Translations under genes and position numbers: made by a program | Notes under the pieces: generated by a model | What the model saw: only the letters and a program-made list of their open reading frames with translations | Told to the model about the DNA's origin: nothing | Database searches by the model: none | Shown here: positions 25,660 to 35,458 of the stretch, in pieces | Position numbering within the stretch: the first letter of the stretch is position 1 | How the letters are laid out: each line of letters starts with the position of its first letter | Source of the DNA: a candidate division Zixibacteria bacterium HGW-Zixibacteria-1 | Lineage (GTDB): Bacteria; Zixibacteria; MSB-5A5; GN15; PGXB01 | DNA length: 38,764 bases | Reading direction: 5' to 3' | Assembly: GCA_002838945.1 (NCBI GenBank) | Contig: PGXB01000034.1 | Span: forward strand, 1 to 38,764

Positions 25660-28600
25660 CTAGAGTCTATTCAGCAGTGACCGGAGGTAGGCCAACCGCT
25701 GGTTTCTGGCGAGTTGGGTCAAATCAAGGCGGATCATCATGGTTTCGGCAAAGGAAAATTCCATCGGATACTCGGTCACACGCCGCCAGTTTTCGATTTC
25801 CTTGCGCTCGAATATTTTGTCGGCATCGAAATACATTTCGACCATCCCGCTCCGGAGCCTGATCTTATTTATTTGGTGCGCGAAGGCGGAAACTTTCACC
25901 GCCGCCGCCTCGAACAGGTTATTCACTTCATCGGGCGGTTTGCCGAACCGATCCTCGACATCATCGCGGATTTTTTCGATCTCCTCGAGCCGCCTCGATC
26001 CGGCGATTTTCTGGTATATCTCGACTTTCTGCTGTTTGATATCGACGTAGTATTCGGGGATGAGCACCTCGATGTCCATCTCGATCTTGGTATCCGGCAC
26101 TTTAGGAACCTCTTCCCCCTTCAGTTCCGCAACCGCTTCCTCGAGCAGTTTGGTGTAGAGATCAAAACCGACCTCTTCGATAAAGCCGGACTGCTGCGCG
26201 CCGAGGATATTCCCGGCGCCGCGGATCTCGAGGTCTTTCATGGCCAGCGCAAATCCAGAGCCGAGGTCGGCATGCGCCTCGATGGCACGGAGCCGTTTGC
26301 GGGCATCATCGGAGATGAGCCGGTACGGCGGCGTCAAGAGAAAAGCGCGGGCATGCACCGAAGAGCGCCCGACCCGCCCGCGAAGCTGGTAAAGCTGCGC
26401 CAGGCCGAAACGGTCGGCGCGGTTGATGATGATGGTATTGACCGTAGGGATATCGAGACCGGATTCGATGATCGAGGTGGACAGCAGCAGTTGGAACCGC
26501 CCGGAGAGAAACGCCAGCATGATGCCCTCGAGCGATTTTTCATGCATCTGACCATGCGCCACGCCGATCTCGACCTGCGGAACGATTTTCTTGAGGTAGC
26601 GGTACATCGCCTCGATGGTCTGCACCCGGTTATGCACAAAAAAAACCTGGCCGCCGCGGTCGATTTCATGCAGGATGGCTTCGGCGATAACCTCGGGATC
26701 GAATTCGGAAATGTTGGTTATGATGGGAAGGCGATCCTTGGGCGAGGTATTTATCAGCGACATATCGCGCGCGCCCATGAGCGACATCTGCAGCGTCCGG
26801 GGAATCGGGGTTGCGGTCAGGGCGATGGTATCGACGGTGGTTTTGATCTTGCGCAGTTTTTCCTTGTGCTTGACACCGAAACGCTGTTCCTCGTCGATTA
26901 TCAGCAGGCCCAGATCCTTGAATTCGACATCTTTGGAGAGCAGGCGATGGGTCCCGATGATGATATCGACCTTGCCTTCGGCCAGTTCCTCGATAATCGC
27001 CTGTTGCTGTTTGCGCGTGCGAAAACGGGAAAGCATCTCGACCCGAACCGGGAAATCGGTCAGACGCCGGCTGAAGGTACTGAAATGCTGCTGGGCAAGA
27101 ATGGTCGTCGGCACCAGCACCGCCACCTGCTTGCCGCCTTCAACCGCTTTGAAAGCGGCCCGGATGGCCACTTCGGTTTTGCCATAACCGACATCGCCGC
27201 ACACCAGCCGATCGGCCGGAATCGGTCTTTCGAGATCGGATTTGACATTATCGATAGCCTTAAGCTGATCGGTGGTCTCTTCGAACGGGAAGGATGCTTC
27301 GAGCTGTTTCATCCAGGTCGTATCCGGGCCGAACGAATGGCCCGGCCGCGTTTTGCGGGCGGCATAAATCTTGAGCAGATCGGCGGCCATGTCGGCAATA
27401 GCTTTTTTGGTGCGCGCCTTGACCTTCTCCCAGCCGGTTCCTCCGAGTGATGACAGGCGCGGCGTGGTGTCTTTTCCCGAATACTTTGAAACATAGTTGA
27501 ATTCCTCGATAGGCACATACAACTTATCGCCGTCGGCATATATCAAAAGCAGGCAGTCGCGGGCTCGGCCGGCCGCCTCGATTGTCTTAAGTCCCTGATA
27601 ACGGGCGATTCCAAAACTGGTATGCACGACATAGTCACCTTCGGTAAGGCTGGTGTAATTCTGAATCGCCACGCCCTCTTTGAATTTCTTCCGGCGCAGG
27701 CGGCGGTAGTGGCGCCCGAAAATCTGGTGGTCAGTCAGAACCGCAAAGCGGTGGGTCTTGCAGACAAAGCCGCCTTTGAACTGGGCGACTTCGATAGGAA
27801 GCACCGCCGGAGACTCGATTTTTTCGCTGAGGAGTTCATTCAATCGCGCCGCCTGGCCCGAATTGTCGGCGGCAATAAAGAACCTGATACCGGTCCGATA
27901 ATAGGCATCGACCGTTGTCGAAAGCAGATCAAGTCTTGAACCGAGCGCCGGATGATCGCGGCATTCGAAATCGATGATATGCTCCCGTCCTCCTTTGAAC
28001 GGAACGAGATCTATTTTGCGGCCGTTGTCAAAATGCTGTTCCACTTTTTTCAGGTTGGCATAATATTGATCGACTGCGGGCGGATTTTTCATCCGCTCCA
28101 GAATCCGGTCGTGCCGCTTTTCGGCATCTTTTAGAATATCGTCTATCTCGGCTTTGACATTTCCGGCGCCCTTGAGAAAGAAAATCGGATCGGTTGCGAT
28201 AAAATCGAACAGGCAGCCGCGCTCCATGCCGAATGAAACCGCGAGCCATTCGAGGCCGGGCAGTTCGGGATCATTTATATAGCGCGCCCGGATAAGATCG
28301 GCATCATCTTCCGGCATGGTTTCGATAAACCGCTCGACCGTTTCCAGCCGGATCGATACCTCGCGGCGCGGCAGCAGTTCGACCTGATCAAGCTTCTCGG
28401 TCGTGCGCTGAGTGGCAACATCGAACTTGCGGATGGTATCGATCTCATCGCCGAAAAACTCCACGCGGACCGGATGCTCGAAGCCGGGCGAAAAGAAATC
28501 GATGAGGCCGCCGCGGACGGCAAAATCGCCGATTTCCTCGACAAGATTGACGCGCTGGAAACCCATGACGGTCAACTTTTCGGCCAAAGTATGAATTATC

Positions 28601-29079
28601 GCTTCATCGCCCACTTTTAGAATCAGGCTGCCGGATTCAAAATCGCCGGCGGTAATAGTCGGTTCGATAATAGCCGAGATCGGAGCCACAACGACTCGGG
28701 CAAGATTTCGTTTAAGGCGGGCAATGGTGGACAGCCTTCGGCCGATTATCTCGGCCGGGGCCGCCCGGAATTCATAGGGGGGCGCCTGGAGCGACGGGAA
28801 ATGATCGACCGACTTTTCACCCATCAGGAAATTGAGATCATCGTAGAGATCATCGGCTTCCTCGGAATCGGAAGTCACGACAATAATCGGCCGTTTGATT
28901 TTGCGGCTCAATTCGGTGATCAGCATCGCCGGCGAGGAGCCGGCCAACCCGGTTATGGTTATTTCCTGGTCCTGGCTGTTTTCGATTTTATTGAGCAGCT
29001 CCAGATAGGGCATCGACTCGCGAAACCGCTCATTTATGGAATCAAGGTAGCTTCGTTTGTATTCGGTCGCGGTGCTCAT
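25660..29079 (-). CDS. mfd: Transcription-repair coupling factor Mfd
   Basis: 1139 aa. The N-terminal UvrB-like region (about 1-350) is followed by the RNA-polymerase-interacting CarD-like domain (about 470-545, EGDYVVHTSFGIARYQGL). The RecG-like helicase has Walker A GDVGYGKTE (about 627), the DEEQ box (about 725), TATPIPRTL and GRVGRSS. The C-terminal TRCF domain ends the protein. Mfd frees stalled RNA polymerase and recruits UvrA. The length is normal and the region is GC-rich with core-like codon use, in contrast to the adjoining AT-rich metal operon. It stands alone. Confidence 0.98.
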   Translation of the reverse strand: MSTATEYKRSYLDSINERFRESMPYLELLNKIENSQDQEITITGLAGSSPAMLITELSRKIKRPIIVVTSDSEEADDLYDDLNFLMGEKSVDHFPSLQAPPYEFRAAPAEIIGRRLSTIARLKRNLARVVVAPISAIIEPTITAGDFESGSLILKVGDEAIIHTLAEKLTVMGFQRVNLVEEIGDFAVRGGLIDFFSPGFEHPVRVEFFGDEIDTIRKFDVATQRTTEKLDQVELLPRREVSIRLETVERFIETMPEDDADLIRARYINDPELPGLEWLAVSFGMERGCLFDFIATDPIFFLKGAGNVKAEIDDILKDAEKRHDRILERMKNPPAVDQYYANLKKVEQHFDNGRKIDLVPFKGGREHIIDFECRDHPALGSRLDLLSTTVDAYYRTGIRFFIAADNSGQAARLNELLSEKIESPAVLPIEVAQFKGGFVCKTHRFAVLTDHQIFGRHYRRLRRKKFKEGVAIQNYTSLTEGDYVVHTSFGIARYQGLKTIEAAGRARDCLLLIYADGDKLYVPIEEFNYVSKYSGKDTTPRLSSLGGTGWEKVKARTKKAIADMAADLLKIYAARKTRPGHSFGPDTTWMKQLEASFPFEETTDQLKAIDNVKSDLERPIPADRLVCGDVGYGKTEVAIRAAFKAVEGGKQVAVLVPTTILAQQHFSTFSRRLTDFPVRVEMLSRFRTRKQQQAIIEELAEGKVDIIIGTHRLLSKDVEFKDLGLLIIDEEQRFGVKHKEKLRKIKTTVDTIALTATPIPRTLQMSLMGARDMSLINTSPKDRLPIITNISEFDPEVIAEAILHEIDRGGQVFFVHNRVQTIEAMYRYLKKIVPQVEIGVAHGQMHEKSLEGIMLAFLSGRFQLLLSTSIIESGLDIPTVNTIIINRADRFGLAQLYQLRGRVGRSSVHARAFLLTPPYRLISDDARKRLRAIEAHADLGSGFALAMKDLEIRGAGNILGAQQSGFIEEVGFDLYTKLLEEAVAELKGEEVPKVPDTKIEMDIEVLIPEYYVDIKQQKVEIYQKIAGSRRLEEIEKIRDDVEDRFGKPPDEVNNLFEAAAVKVSAFAHQINKIRLRSGMVEMYFDADKIFERKEIENWRRVTEYPMEFSFAETMMIRLDLTQLARNQRLAYLRSLLNRL

Positions 29080-29388
29080 TTATCACTCCAAGCACGAAAG
29101 CCCCACCCGAAATGCGGGAGGGGTGTTGTTTTATTTTATTTGTCGGGTATTATTTTAATAAATTCAACCCGATAAATCAATCACTTTTGTCTAATACGCT
29201 GAATAATAGTCATTTGTTCCCGCGGAAAGTCGTGGGAATTTATTCTATTCCCATGATTATAGGCCGATTGCCTTTCTTTCCTTTATATGTTATTTTTCCT
29301 CTCCGGCAAATGATATTTGTTGGAGAGATTTTGTAGATTTAATTTTGACCTAAAAAAGAAAAAATTTTGTAATAAACCAGGAATAACA
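29080..29388. other. Intergenic stretch with one hairpin
   Basis: CCCC-A-CCCG / CGGG-A-GGGG arms (about 29101-29123) are followed on the plus strand by a T-rich run. No gene precedes it on that strand, so its role is unclear. Nothing else is supported. Confidence 0.4.
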
Positions 29389-29715
29389 ATGAATGACGAT
29401 GAAAGAGACAGGGAGTTGGCCAGGTCGTTATTCGGGAGCGTCGGAAAGGCAAAAGCAACCGGCGGACATGTTCCCGACAGGAACAAGCTTTTGCAGCCTC
29501 TTGAGCACCCGAAATCGGTCATACATTCTTTTTGCACCGGGTGCGGATTATATCTTGAGCGATTTATGATAAGCGCCGAGGACAGGGCCGGAGCCGCCAA
29601 TATCCCGATCCCGGATAATCTTGACGGCTACTACATGGAAACCGAAAGCTGCAGTCTTTGTGACAGTCGGGATCCATTGGTGGTTTTCAAGAAAATTGAT
29701 GACTTGCCCGGATGA
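29389..29715 (+). CDS. Small zinc-ribbon-like protein, unknown function
   Basis: 108 aa from ATG 29389, chosen because CCAGGA lies 6 nt upstream. Two CxxC pairs (CTGC and CSLC), about 40 residues apart, suggest a zinc ribbon. The N-terminal third is acidic/charged with no signal peptide, so it is likely cytoplasmic. I do not recognise a family. It is convergent with the DNA methyltransferase gene. Confidence 0.55.
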   Translation: MNDDERDRELARSLFGSVGKAKATGGHVPDRNKLLQPLEHPKSVIHSFCTGCGLYLERFMISAEDRAGAANIPIPDNLDGYYMETESCSLCDSRDPLVVFKKIDDLPG

Positions 29716-29775
29716 TTCCGCGCTTTGCACGATCATGGTTGCATATCGTTTCTAATCATCGGAGAGCTTTGAGCT

Positions 29776-30747
29776 TTACTTCCTGCGGCGCATGCCTTTC
29801 TTAGTATCAAGACTCGCCTGATCGGGCAGGGTGTTCCGCTCCCAGAAAACGCCGCCGGTGAGCCCCTGTATCGAGATATCATCATCGGCAAGTTCCAGTC
29901 TTCGCTCGGCCAGAAGACAGTACTCCTCTTCGATCTCGACACCGAGATATTTTCGGTTCAGTTTTTTGGCTACGACCGAAGTGGTCCCGCTTCCAAGAAA
30001 CGGATCAAAAACCAGATCGCCCGGATTGCTGCCGGCATGGACCAACTTTGCGATCAGCTTTTCACTTTTCTGGGTGGGATGATCGGTGTTTTCCGGCATC
30101 GACCAGAACGGGATGGTGATATCGGTCCATAGATTCGACGGGGCGGTATCGCGGTAATTGCCGGTTTTGGTTTCTTTCCAGTCTTTGGGGGTACCGTCGT
30201 CATGGCGGTACGGTGCAATAACCTTGCGCCGGAGTTTCACATCGCTGACATTGAAAGTAAACTCTTTCGAGACCGTGCAGAACCAGATATCCTCGCTCGA
30301 GTTTTTCCAGTTTTTCGAGGCGCCTCTCCCCTTCTCGCGCTCCCAGGTGATGCGGTTGCGGACGATGAAAAATTTTGATGCCGCCGCAAAGATCGAGGCG
30401 GAACTGAACCAGTCGCCGCAGATATAAATGGTGGCGGTTTTTTTGAGAAGCGGTTTCAGGACGGTCAGCATCTCGTACAAATAATTTGTGTAATCATCGA
30501 CCGACCGACGGCTGAAACGGCTGCCATTGAAGTTTTTGTCGAGATTGTAAGGCGGATCGAGAATCATCAGATCGACCGATGCCTTTGGCAGGACAGGGAC
30601 CAGCTCACGATAATCACCACAGATTGTGGAATTGAGAGGAATGGGCGGGCCGGGCAGGGATTCGAGACGAACTAATTTTTTCAGAAGGCGTTTACGATCA
30701 GCGGCGGTCAGCGAGATGGTTCGGTTTCTCGGTGCACGCTGTTTCAT
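29776..30747 (-). CDS. Site-specific DNA methyltransferase, N6-adenine/N4-cytosine type
   Basis: 323 aa. The motif order is beta-class: catalytic DPPYNL (64-69) comes first, and the AdoMet motif DPFLGSGTT with HPTQKSEKL follows near 225-255, with a basic C-terminus. DPPY favours adenine-N6. It methylates DNA at an unknown site. GAGGATTGTT precedes the ATG, 27 bp after the stop of the 636-aa protein, so it may be the last gene of the TetR-headed operon. No restriction gene is adjacent; the BglII-type remnant is 8 kb away. It is probably an orphan methyltransferase. Confidence 0.88.
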   Translation of the reverse strand: MKQRAPRNRTISLTAADRKRLLKKLVRLESLPGPPIPLNSTICGDYRELVPVLPKASVDLMILDPPYNLDKNFNGSRFSRRSVDDYTNYLYEMLTVLKPLLKKTATIYICGDWFSSASIFAAASKFFIVRNRITWEREKGRGASKNWKNSSEDIWFCTVSKEFTFNVSDVKLRRKVIAPYRHDDGTPKDWKETKTGNYRDTAPSNLWTDITIPFWSMPENTDHPTQKSEKLIAKLVHAGSNPGDLVFDPFLGSGTTSVVAKKLNRKYLGVEIEEEYCLLAERRLELADDDISIQGLTGGVFWERNTLPDQASLDTKKGMRRRK

Positions 30748-30774
30748 AACAATCCTCGCACAGCGATTTGCAAT

Positions 30775-32685
30775 TTATTTAGAAAACCGTGTCGAGATCT
30801 GCTGATCCAATCCGGCTGCCGCGGCCGCCGGCGCCACAGAGATCGGCTCGAAAATAATGCTCATGATTTCCGATTTGAGCGCAATTAGATCCTGAATGAA
30901 CTTGTCACGTTCGCCGGCATCAAGCTTCCCGGCCAGATTCTGGTAATACTCGATACCGTCCAGCAGGTTTTGCTTGAATTCGGCAAAATACTTGGCGGTC
31001 CGATTCAACAGGCCTTCCCTTGTCTTTTTCAATTCTTTAAGAAGGTATTCAATAAACAGTTTCAGTTCGGTAATAAACATGTGAGGGCGCTGCGATCCTG
31101 ACAGCAATGAAACGCGGCCATAGATATGGCTTATCATTTCCTCGAGTGTGGCAATTTTTTTGAAGCTGATAATATTGGGGCCGCAGCAAACAGCCGTCTT
31201 GGCGATCGATTCCAGACCGTTTTTCAACTCGGCCCCGCCGGCCAGATCAAGACAGATACAGGAACGGCTGATGACTTCTTCGCGGATTGATTCTTTCATT
31301 TCCTGCGGCATTTCTTCGCTGTCCAATTGGATCAGTCGTTTTTTCTGATATTCCCGCGAGGCCCGGCACAACGGTAATTTCGAAAATTCAGTATCGGAGC
31401 CGAGGTATCCCTTGGGGCAGGGACTTCCGGGTTTTCCCTGTCGGATTCGCTCGAGGCGGATTTCCTCGCTTTCGGAAGTTTTCAAGTTCCAGAACGGAAC
31501 GCCGAGAGGGGAACAATCGGTCAGACAGATATCATCGGCCCTGGCCGCAATCAATTTACGCAGATGCACCGCATCCACATTGGTTACTTCCGGGACCAGC
31601 AGAAACGGCGAACCCCACCCGATGCTATCCAGATGGAAATAATTCAGCAGAAACTGATGCTCGGCGTATGTTCCGACACCACCCTGGGCCGTTAGATGAA
31701 CCGGCATAGTCGGCGGACTGGGGCGTCCAAGGGAAACCAGCGCCTTTTTGTAATCTTCATAAAGTTCCTCAGTCAGCGCCTCGCGGTTTTGAAGGAATTC
31801 TTCAATGATTGGACCCATCAATGATCCCTTGGTTGCAAAAGCATGACCGCCGCAATTAAGACCGGATTCGATGCGATATTCCGATACCCACAATCCATAG
31901 CGGGCCAGAAGTTTACCCTGAAGCGCAGCTGATCGGTAATCGCTCACTTTTAGAATTAATTGCTTCTTGGGAAGATTGCCGTCAACCGGGAAGAAGTCAT
32001 CAAAATTGGCAATGTATGCATACAAACGGCGGTTGACACCGGCCGAAAGCACGATTGAAGAATGTAATGTACTTTTGGCATAACCCCGAAGGGCCGACAT
32101 GGCCAGCGCATATTCCGGCGCCAGTTTGACTCCCTTGTGATACATATCGCGATCAAGCTTGGTCATTATATTGACATCGATTTTGCCCGGGGCCATATGA
32201 CAGCGAAGCATTTCCTGCAGAACGGCTTTTTTCTGCGGATTGTCGGTTGCCCCCATTGCATTGTAAACCTGTTTCATGCCGCCGTTGGGAAGCAAATCGA
32301 AATATCTGACCAGGTCGCTTCCGGGCTCAAATGGCAATGCCTGTATGGCCACTGCCTGTTCCGCGACCAATTCATCGATTAGATTGAGATAGGCGGTGAT
32401 ACGTCGTGCTCGAGCATCTTCTTCCCGCTCCATGATCGGTTGAAAGGGGCGATTATAATTCCTGCTATGGAACATGCGCATTTTTTCCATCAATATATCA
32501 TCACCGATCGAGATGACCGAAGTAATTCCATATTTAGCGACACGCAGCGGCGTATCGATGGTAAATCCGGTACCCATGACCGGGATATGAAAAGTATGAG
32601 GCTTGACCTGTGTGTGCCCGACAGAGGTATCGCATATCAAGCAGGTCGAGCTGTGAAGGTGGTTGTCATTGCAACTACCGCTCAT
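30775..32685 (-). CDS. Conserved 636-aa protein, TIM-barrel-like, unknown
   Basis: No named family is recognised with confidence. The body opens MGTGFTIDTPLRVAKYGITSVISIGDD and has GLNCGGHAFATKGS and GGVGTYAEH, in a style reminiscent of flavin-dependent TIM-barrel enzymes such as nitronate monooxygenases; similar proteins occur uncharacterised in Bacteroidota-like genomes. An N-terminal extension carries a CxxC plus His cluster (about 5-25), and late Cys pairs (SCICLD, VCCGP) may be redox or metal sites. The strong AGGAGG before the first ATG supports keeping the extension. It starts 3 bp after the TetR stop and is presumably controlled by it. The enzymatic reading is an inference. Confidence 0.6.
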   Translation of the reverse strand: MSGSCNDNHLHSSTCLICDTSVGHTQVKPHTFHIPVMGTGFTIDTPLRVAKYGITSVISIGDDILMEKMRMFHSRNYNRPFQPIMEREEDARARRITAYLNLIDELVAEQAVAIQALPFEPGSDLVRYFDLLPNGGMKQVYNAMGATDNPQKKAVLQEMLRCHMAPGKIDVNIMTKLDRDMYHKGVKLAPEYALAMSALRGYAKSTLHSSIVLSAGVNRRLYAYIANFDDFFPVDGNLPKKQLILKVSDYRSAALQGKLLARYGLWVSEYRIESGLNCGGHAFATKGSLMGPIIEEFLQNREALTEELYEDYKKALVSLGRPSPPTMPVHLTAQGGVGTYAEHQFLLNYFHLDSIGWGSPFLLVPEVTNVDAVHLRKLIAARADDICLTDCSPLGVPFWNLKTSESEEIRLERIRQGKPGSPCPKGYLGSDTEFSKLPLCRASREYQKKRLIQLDSEEMPQEMKESIREEVISRSCICLDLAGGAELKNGLESIAKTAVCCGPNIISFKKIATLEEMISHIYGRVSLLSGSQRPHMFITELKLFIEYLLKELKKTREGLLNRTAKYFAEFKQNLLDGIEYYQNLAGKLDAGERDKFIQDLIALKSEIMSIIFEPISVAPAAAAAGLDQQISTRFSK

Positions 32686-32688
32686 AAA

Positions 32689-33258
32689 TTACCTCCTGTA
32701 TATGCCGTTTATCATCATTTCCAGCATATTGTCAACCATGGTCTCCAGCGATATTTTATATTCATCCAGAGCCCATTGAAATTCCAGTGAGGCCAGCGCG
32801 ACAATAAGAACATGCGCGGCCATTTCCACGTTATTGATGACAAGCTCGTTACGTTTTATTCCCTGCAGCAAAATATCTTTGACTATTTCCTGCTCCGACT
32901 TGAGAAATTGCTGCCTGATCTGAGCAATATGGGGCCAGTAATCGCCCCAGGTTTCATAAGTGACACGGTAAAAATTTACAAACTCAGGGACTTTCCCCAG
33001 TCGAGTCATCAGATGGGCCTTAAGCTTGTCGGCTACTTCCGAATGAGAGTCGACCGCATGTCTTATCGAGGACAGAAGTTGGCCGGTTTCGGTCTGGAGA
33101 ACGACGTCAAAAATTTCATTTTTGTTCTTGAAAATTTTATAAATGGTAGCTTTGGAAATATGGGCTTCCCTGGCGATATCATCTGTAGTGACCTTCCGGA
33201 GTCCGAACTGTGCGAACAAAACCTGAGCCGCGTCGATAATCTGCGACTTCCTATCCAT
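32689..33258 (-). CDS. TetR/AcrR-family transcriptional regulator
   Basis: 189 aa. The helix-turn-helix (about 1-50) reads FGLRKVTTDDIAREAHISKATIYKIFKNKNEI, the standard TetR pattern. The remaining helical domain would bind an unknown small ligand. It is the first gene of a probable operon with the 636-aa protein and the methyltransferase. Its own promoter contains a 28-bp palindrome, implying autorepression. Confidence 0.92.
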   Translation of the reverse strand: MDRKSQIIDAAQVLFAQFGLRKVTTDDIAREAHISKATIYKIFKNKNEIFDVVLQTETGQLLSSIRHAVDSHSEVADKLKAHLMTRLGKVPEFVNFYRVTYETWGDYWPHIAQIRQQFLKSEQEIVKDILLQGIKRNELVINNVEMAAHVLIVALASLEFQWALDEYKISLETMVDNMLEMMINGIYRR

Positions 33259-33276
33259 AAGAAACCCTTACAAATA

Positions 33277-33319
33277 AAAAACGTATTTTATATTATACGT
33301 TTTTGGGTTTAATTAGCAA
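33277..33319 (-). promoter_or_regulatory. TetR operon promoter with palindromic operator
   Basis: Ten-bp perfect arms (AAAAACGTAT at 33277-33286, ATACGTTTTT at 33295-33304) are 8 bp apart. On the minus strand TTGCTA (33319-33314), 16 nt, then TATAAT (33297-33292), the latter inside the palindrome. Occupancy would block the promoter. Confidence 0.75.
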
Positions 33320-33586
33320 CCTATTTTTTCACTTTTTTACATTTATTTATAGCAGACTATAATTTTTCACTGTCAATTAATGTTATAGTGTTGCCATTAA
33401 ATGACTTAGACTTCAAATTCTGTCGATTTATCCTAACCTGGCTTGGCCATGTAAATGGCCGAAAATCGGAGTCAAAAATTCCCCTTTGGCCAAATTATGC
33501 GAATAAATTATTTTGATTATGCGAAAGGATTAGCCCTCTAAGCTTCCATAATAATAAAAAAGTAAACTAACTTCGGGAGATTCAGG
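33320..33586. other. Intergenic stretch with a spaced direct repeat
   Basis: No gene is seen. ATTATGCGAA occurs at 33494-33503 and 33516-33525, 22 bp apart (about two helical turns), upstream of the DJ-1/propeller gene; it could be an activator site. Confidence 0.35.
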
Positions 33587-35428
33587 GTGCAAAAAATTTT
33601 ATTACCTCCAATAATAATTACTACCATCTTACTTCTTATTGTCTGTGGAACGGGTTTGAGTCCGCTCAAAAGTAAATCGAATAACAGCGGAATGAATATT
33701 CTGCTTCTGGTCAGTCGTAATTATGGCGCTAATTATTTCTTGTATCGCGATATTTTTGAGCAGTACGGCTGGAAAGTAACTCATGGCGGTGTCCTTAAGG
33801 AGATACCGGCCTGCCCGCCGTACTATTACCGTTATCAATTGCCTGTTATAGTCCCGGACATCATGACAAATGAAGTAAAAAACCCCGGCGAATATGATTG
33901 TGTGGCAATTATGCCATCCACTTCATTCTTTTCTCCGGTTCCCTTCGATGAATTCGTCAATGATCCACCCACTTTGCAGTTGATATCAACGGCAGTGAAA
34001 CAAAATATTCCGGTTATATCATCATGTGCCGGAGCGCGGGTTCTGGCGGCGGCCGATGTAATCAGAGGTAAAACCATCATAGGAAACCAGGAATTTAAGG
34101 ACGAATATGAATCGGCCGGGGCATCGGTTGTGGACAAGGACCGCCCGCCTATTATTGACGGCAGCATTATAACAACCGCCCGCGGGATGTATTACAGCAT
34201 GGTCAATTGCATGGCCATGGCGACAGCCATCGAAGAAAGACAGGCGAAAGGAAAGCATCCGAATTACCCGGAAAAAGAATTTATTTTTTCCGATGCCGTC
34301 GATTTCGCGCCGGATACAATTGTATGGGCGCGGACTTTCGGCGGGTTTGTGGCCGACGGCGGCCAGGCGGTATGCAGGACCGAAAACGGCGGTTTTTTAA
34401 TTGTCGGCTACACCTTCTCGCATGGATCGGGTGACGCCGACATTTTGGCCGTCAAGACCGATGCCGAAGGAAAGAAAGTCTGGGCAAAAACCTTCGGCGG
34501 CGCCGGAACAGAATACGGTTACGGATGTGCAGCGGTTGATGACGGGTATGTTATCACCGGTTATACGACATCATATGGGGCGGGTTCGAAGGATGTTTAT
34601 CTGGTCAGAATCGACTCCAGGGGCAATGAAATCTGGTCAAAGACTTTCGGAGGTGCAAGCTGGGATGTCGGCAAAGCTGTCTCCAGAGCGGTCGATGGCG
34701 GTTATGTCATCTGCGGATTTACGCATTCATCGGGAAGCGGCGAAGAGGATATTTATTTGATAAAGACGGATACCGCCGGCAATGAAGTCTGGTCGAAAAC
34801 TTATGGTGAAGAGCGCTCGGAAACCGGCAACTCGGTTTATGCAATGGCTGATGGAGGATATATAATCGGGGCCACGACCGGGACGACCGAAGGGGGCAAC
34901 AGCGATTTTTATCTGATCAAAACCGATTCCGAAAGCAATGAAGTTTGGTCAAGGAAATACGCCACGAACGGAAGCTATGGCCATGGTTTTGACTGGTGCA
35001 ATTCGATGTGTCCGACAAAGGACGGCGGCTTTATAATGGCCGGATATTCCGATTGCGAAGATATCATGAATGCCCATGTCATCAAGATCGATTCGATGGG
35101 CAATGAAGTCTGGTCAAAATCATTCGGTAACAGCAAATTTTATGATTACGGCAATTCTATATGTGCCAGTGATGACGGAGGGTATTTAATCGGCGGGACG
35201 GCCAAGGCAGTTGACAGCGCCACTACTTACAATAATGATTTCTACATAGTCAAGCTTGACTCCGACGGTAATATACTGCGGCAACATGTGATCGGCGGGG
35301 CCGGGTCAGAATGGGGCAGCCAGATTTATGAAACGGCAAGCGGGGATATTATTCTGGTTGGACAGACCAGCGACCGGGATTCCGAGTCATTTGATGTCTG
35401 CATGATAAAATTGCGCGGCGCCGACTGA
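33587..35428 (+). CDS. DJ-1/PfpI-like domain fused to beta-propeller, lipoprotein
   Basis: 613 aa from GTG 33587 (GGGAGA upstream). The signal peptide ends LLLIVC (Cys20), a lipobox, so it is probably anchored on the outer face of a membrane. Residues about 36-215 are a DJ-1/PfpI class I glutaminase-like domain with nucleophile-elbow Cys in ISSCAGARVLAAADVIRGK (Cys147). Residues about 245-613 hold about seven repeats of the type DGGYVI.GYT.S.GSGD.YLIK.D..GNE.WSKTFGG, i.e. beta-propeller blades of the kind common in secreted proteins. The fusion is unusual. It could be a surface enzyme or chaperone displayed by a propeller; neither partner nor substrate is visible. Confidence 0.8.
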   Translation: MQKILLPPIIITTILLLIVCGTGLSPLKSKSNNSGMNILLLVSRNYGANYFLYRDIFEQYGWKVTHGGVLKEIPACPPYYYRYQLPVIVPDIMTNEVKNPGEYDCVAIMPSTSFFSPVPFDEFVNDPPTLQLISTAVKQNIPVISSCAGARVLAAADVIRGKTIIGNQEFKDEYESAGASVVDKDRPPIIDGSIITTARGMYYSMVNCMAMATAIEERQAKGKHPNYPEKEFIFSDAVDFAPDTIVWARTFGGFVADGGQAVCRTENGGFLIVGYTFSHGSGDADILAVKTDAEGKKVWAKTFGGAGTEYGYGCAAVDDGYVITGYTTSYGAGSKDVYLVRIDSRGNEIWSKTFGGASWDVGKAVSRAVDGGYVICGFTHSSGSGEEDIYLIKTDTAGNEVWSKTYGEERSETGNSVYAMADGGYIIGATTGTTEGGNSDFYLIKTDSESNEVWSRKYATNGSYGHGFDWCNSMCPTKDGGFIMAGYSDCEDIMNAHVIKIDSMGNEVWSKSFGNSKFYDYGNSICASDDGGYLIGGTAKAVDSATTYNNDFYIVKLDSDGNILRQHVIGGAGSEWGSQIYETASGDIILVGQTSDRDSESFDVCMIKLRGAD

Positions 35429-35458
35429 CGGCAGCCCGACGCCTGTTGGGAATCAAAA

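Noticed and set aside
25714-27450. 578-aa plus-strand open frame
   Set aside because: It mirrors the mfd coding strand, has no ribosome site and no domain, and comes from GC-rich codon bias. The long frames at 5444-6517 and 3353-4090 are rejected for the same reason.
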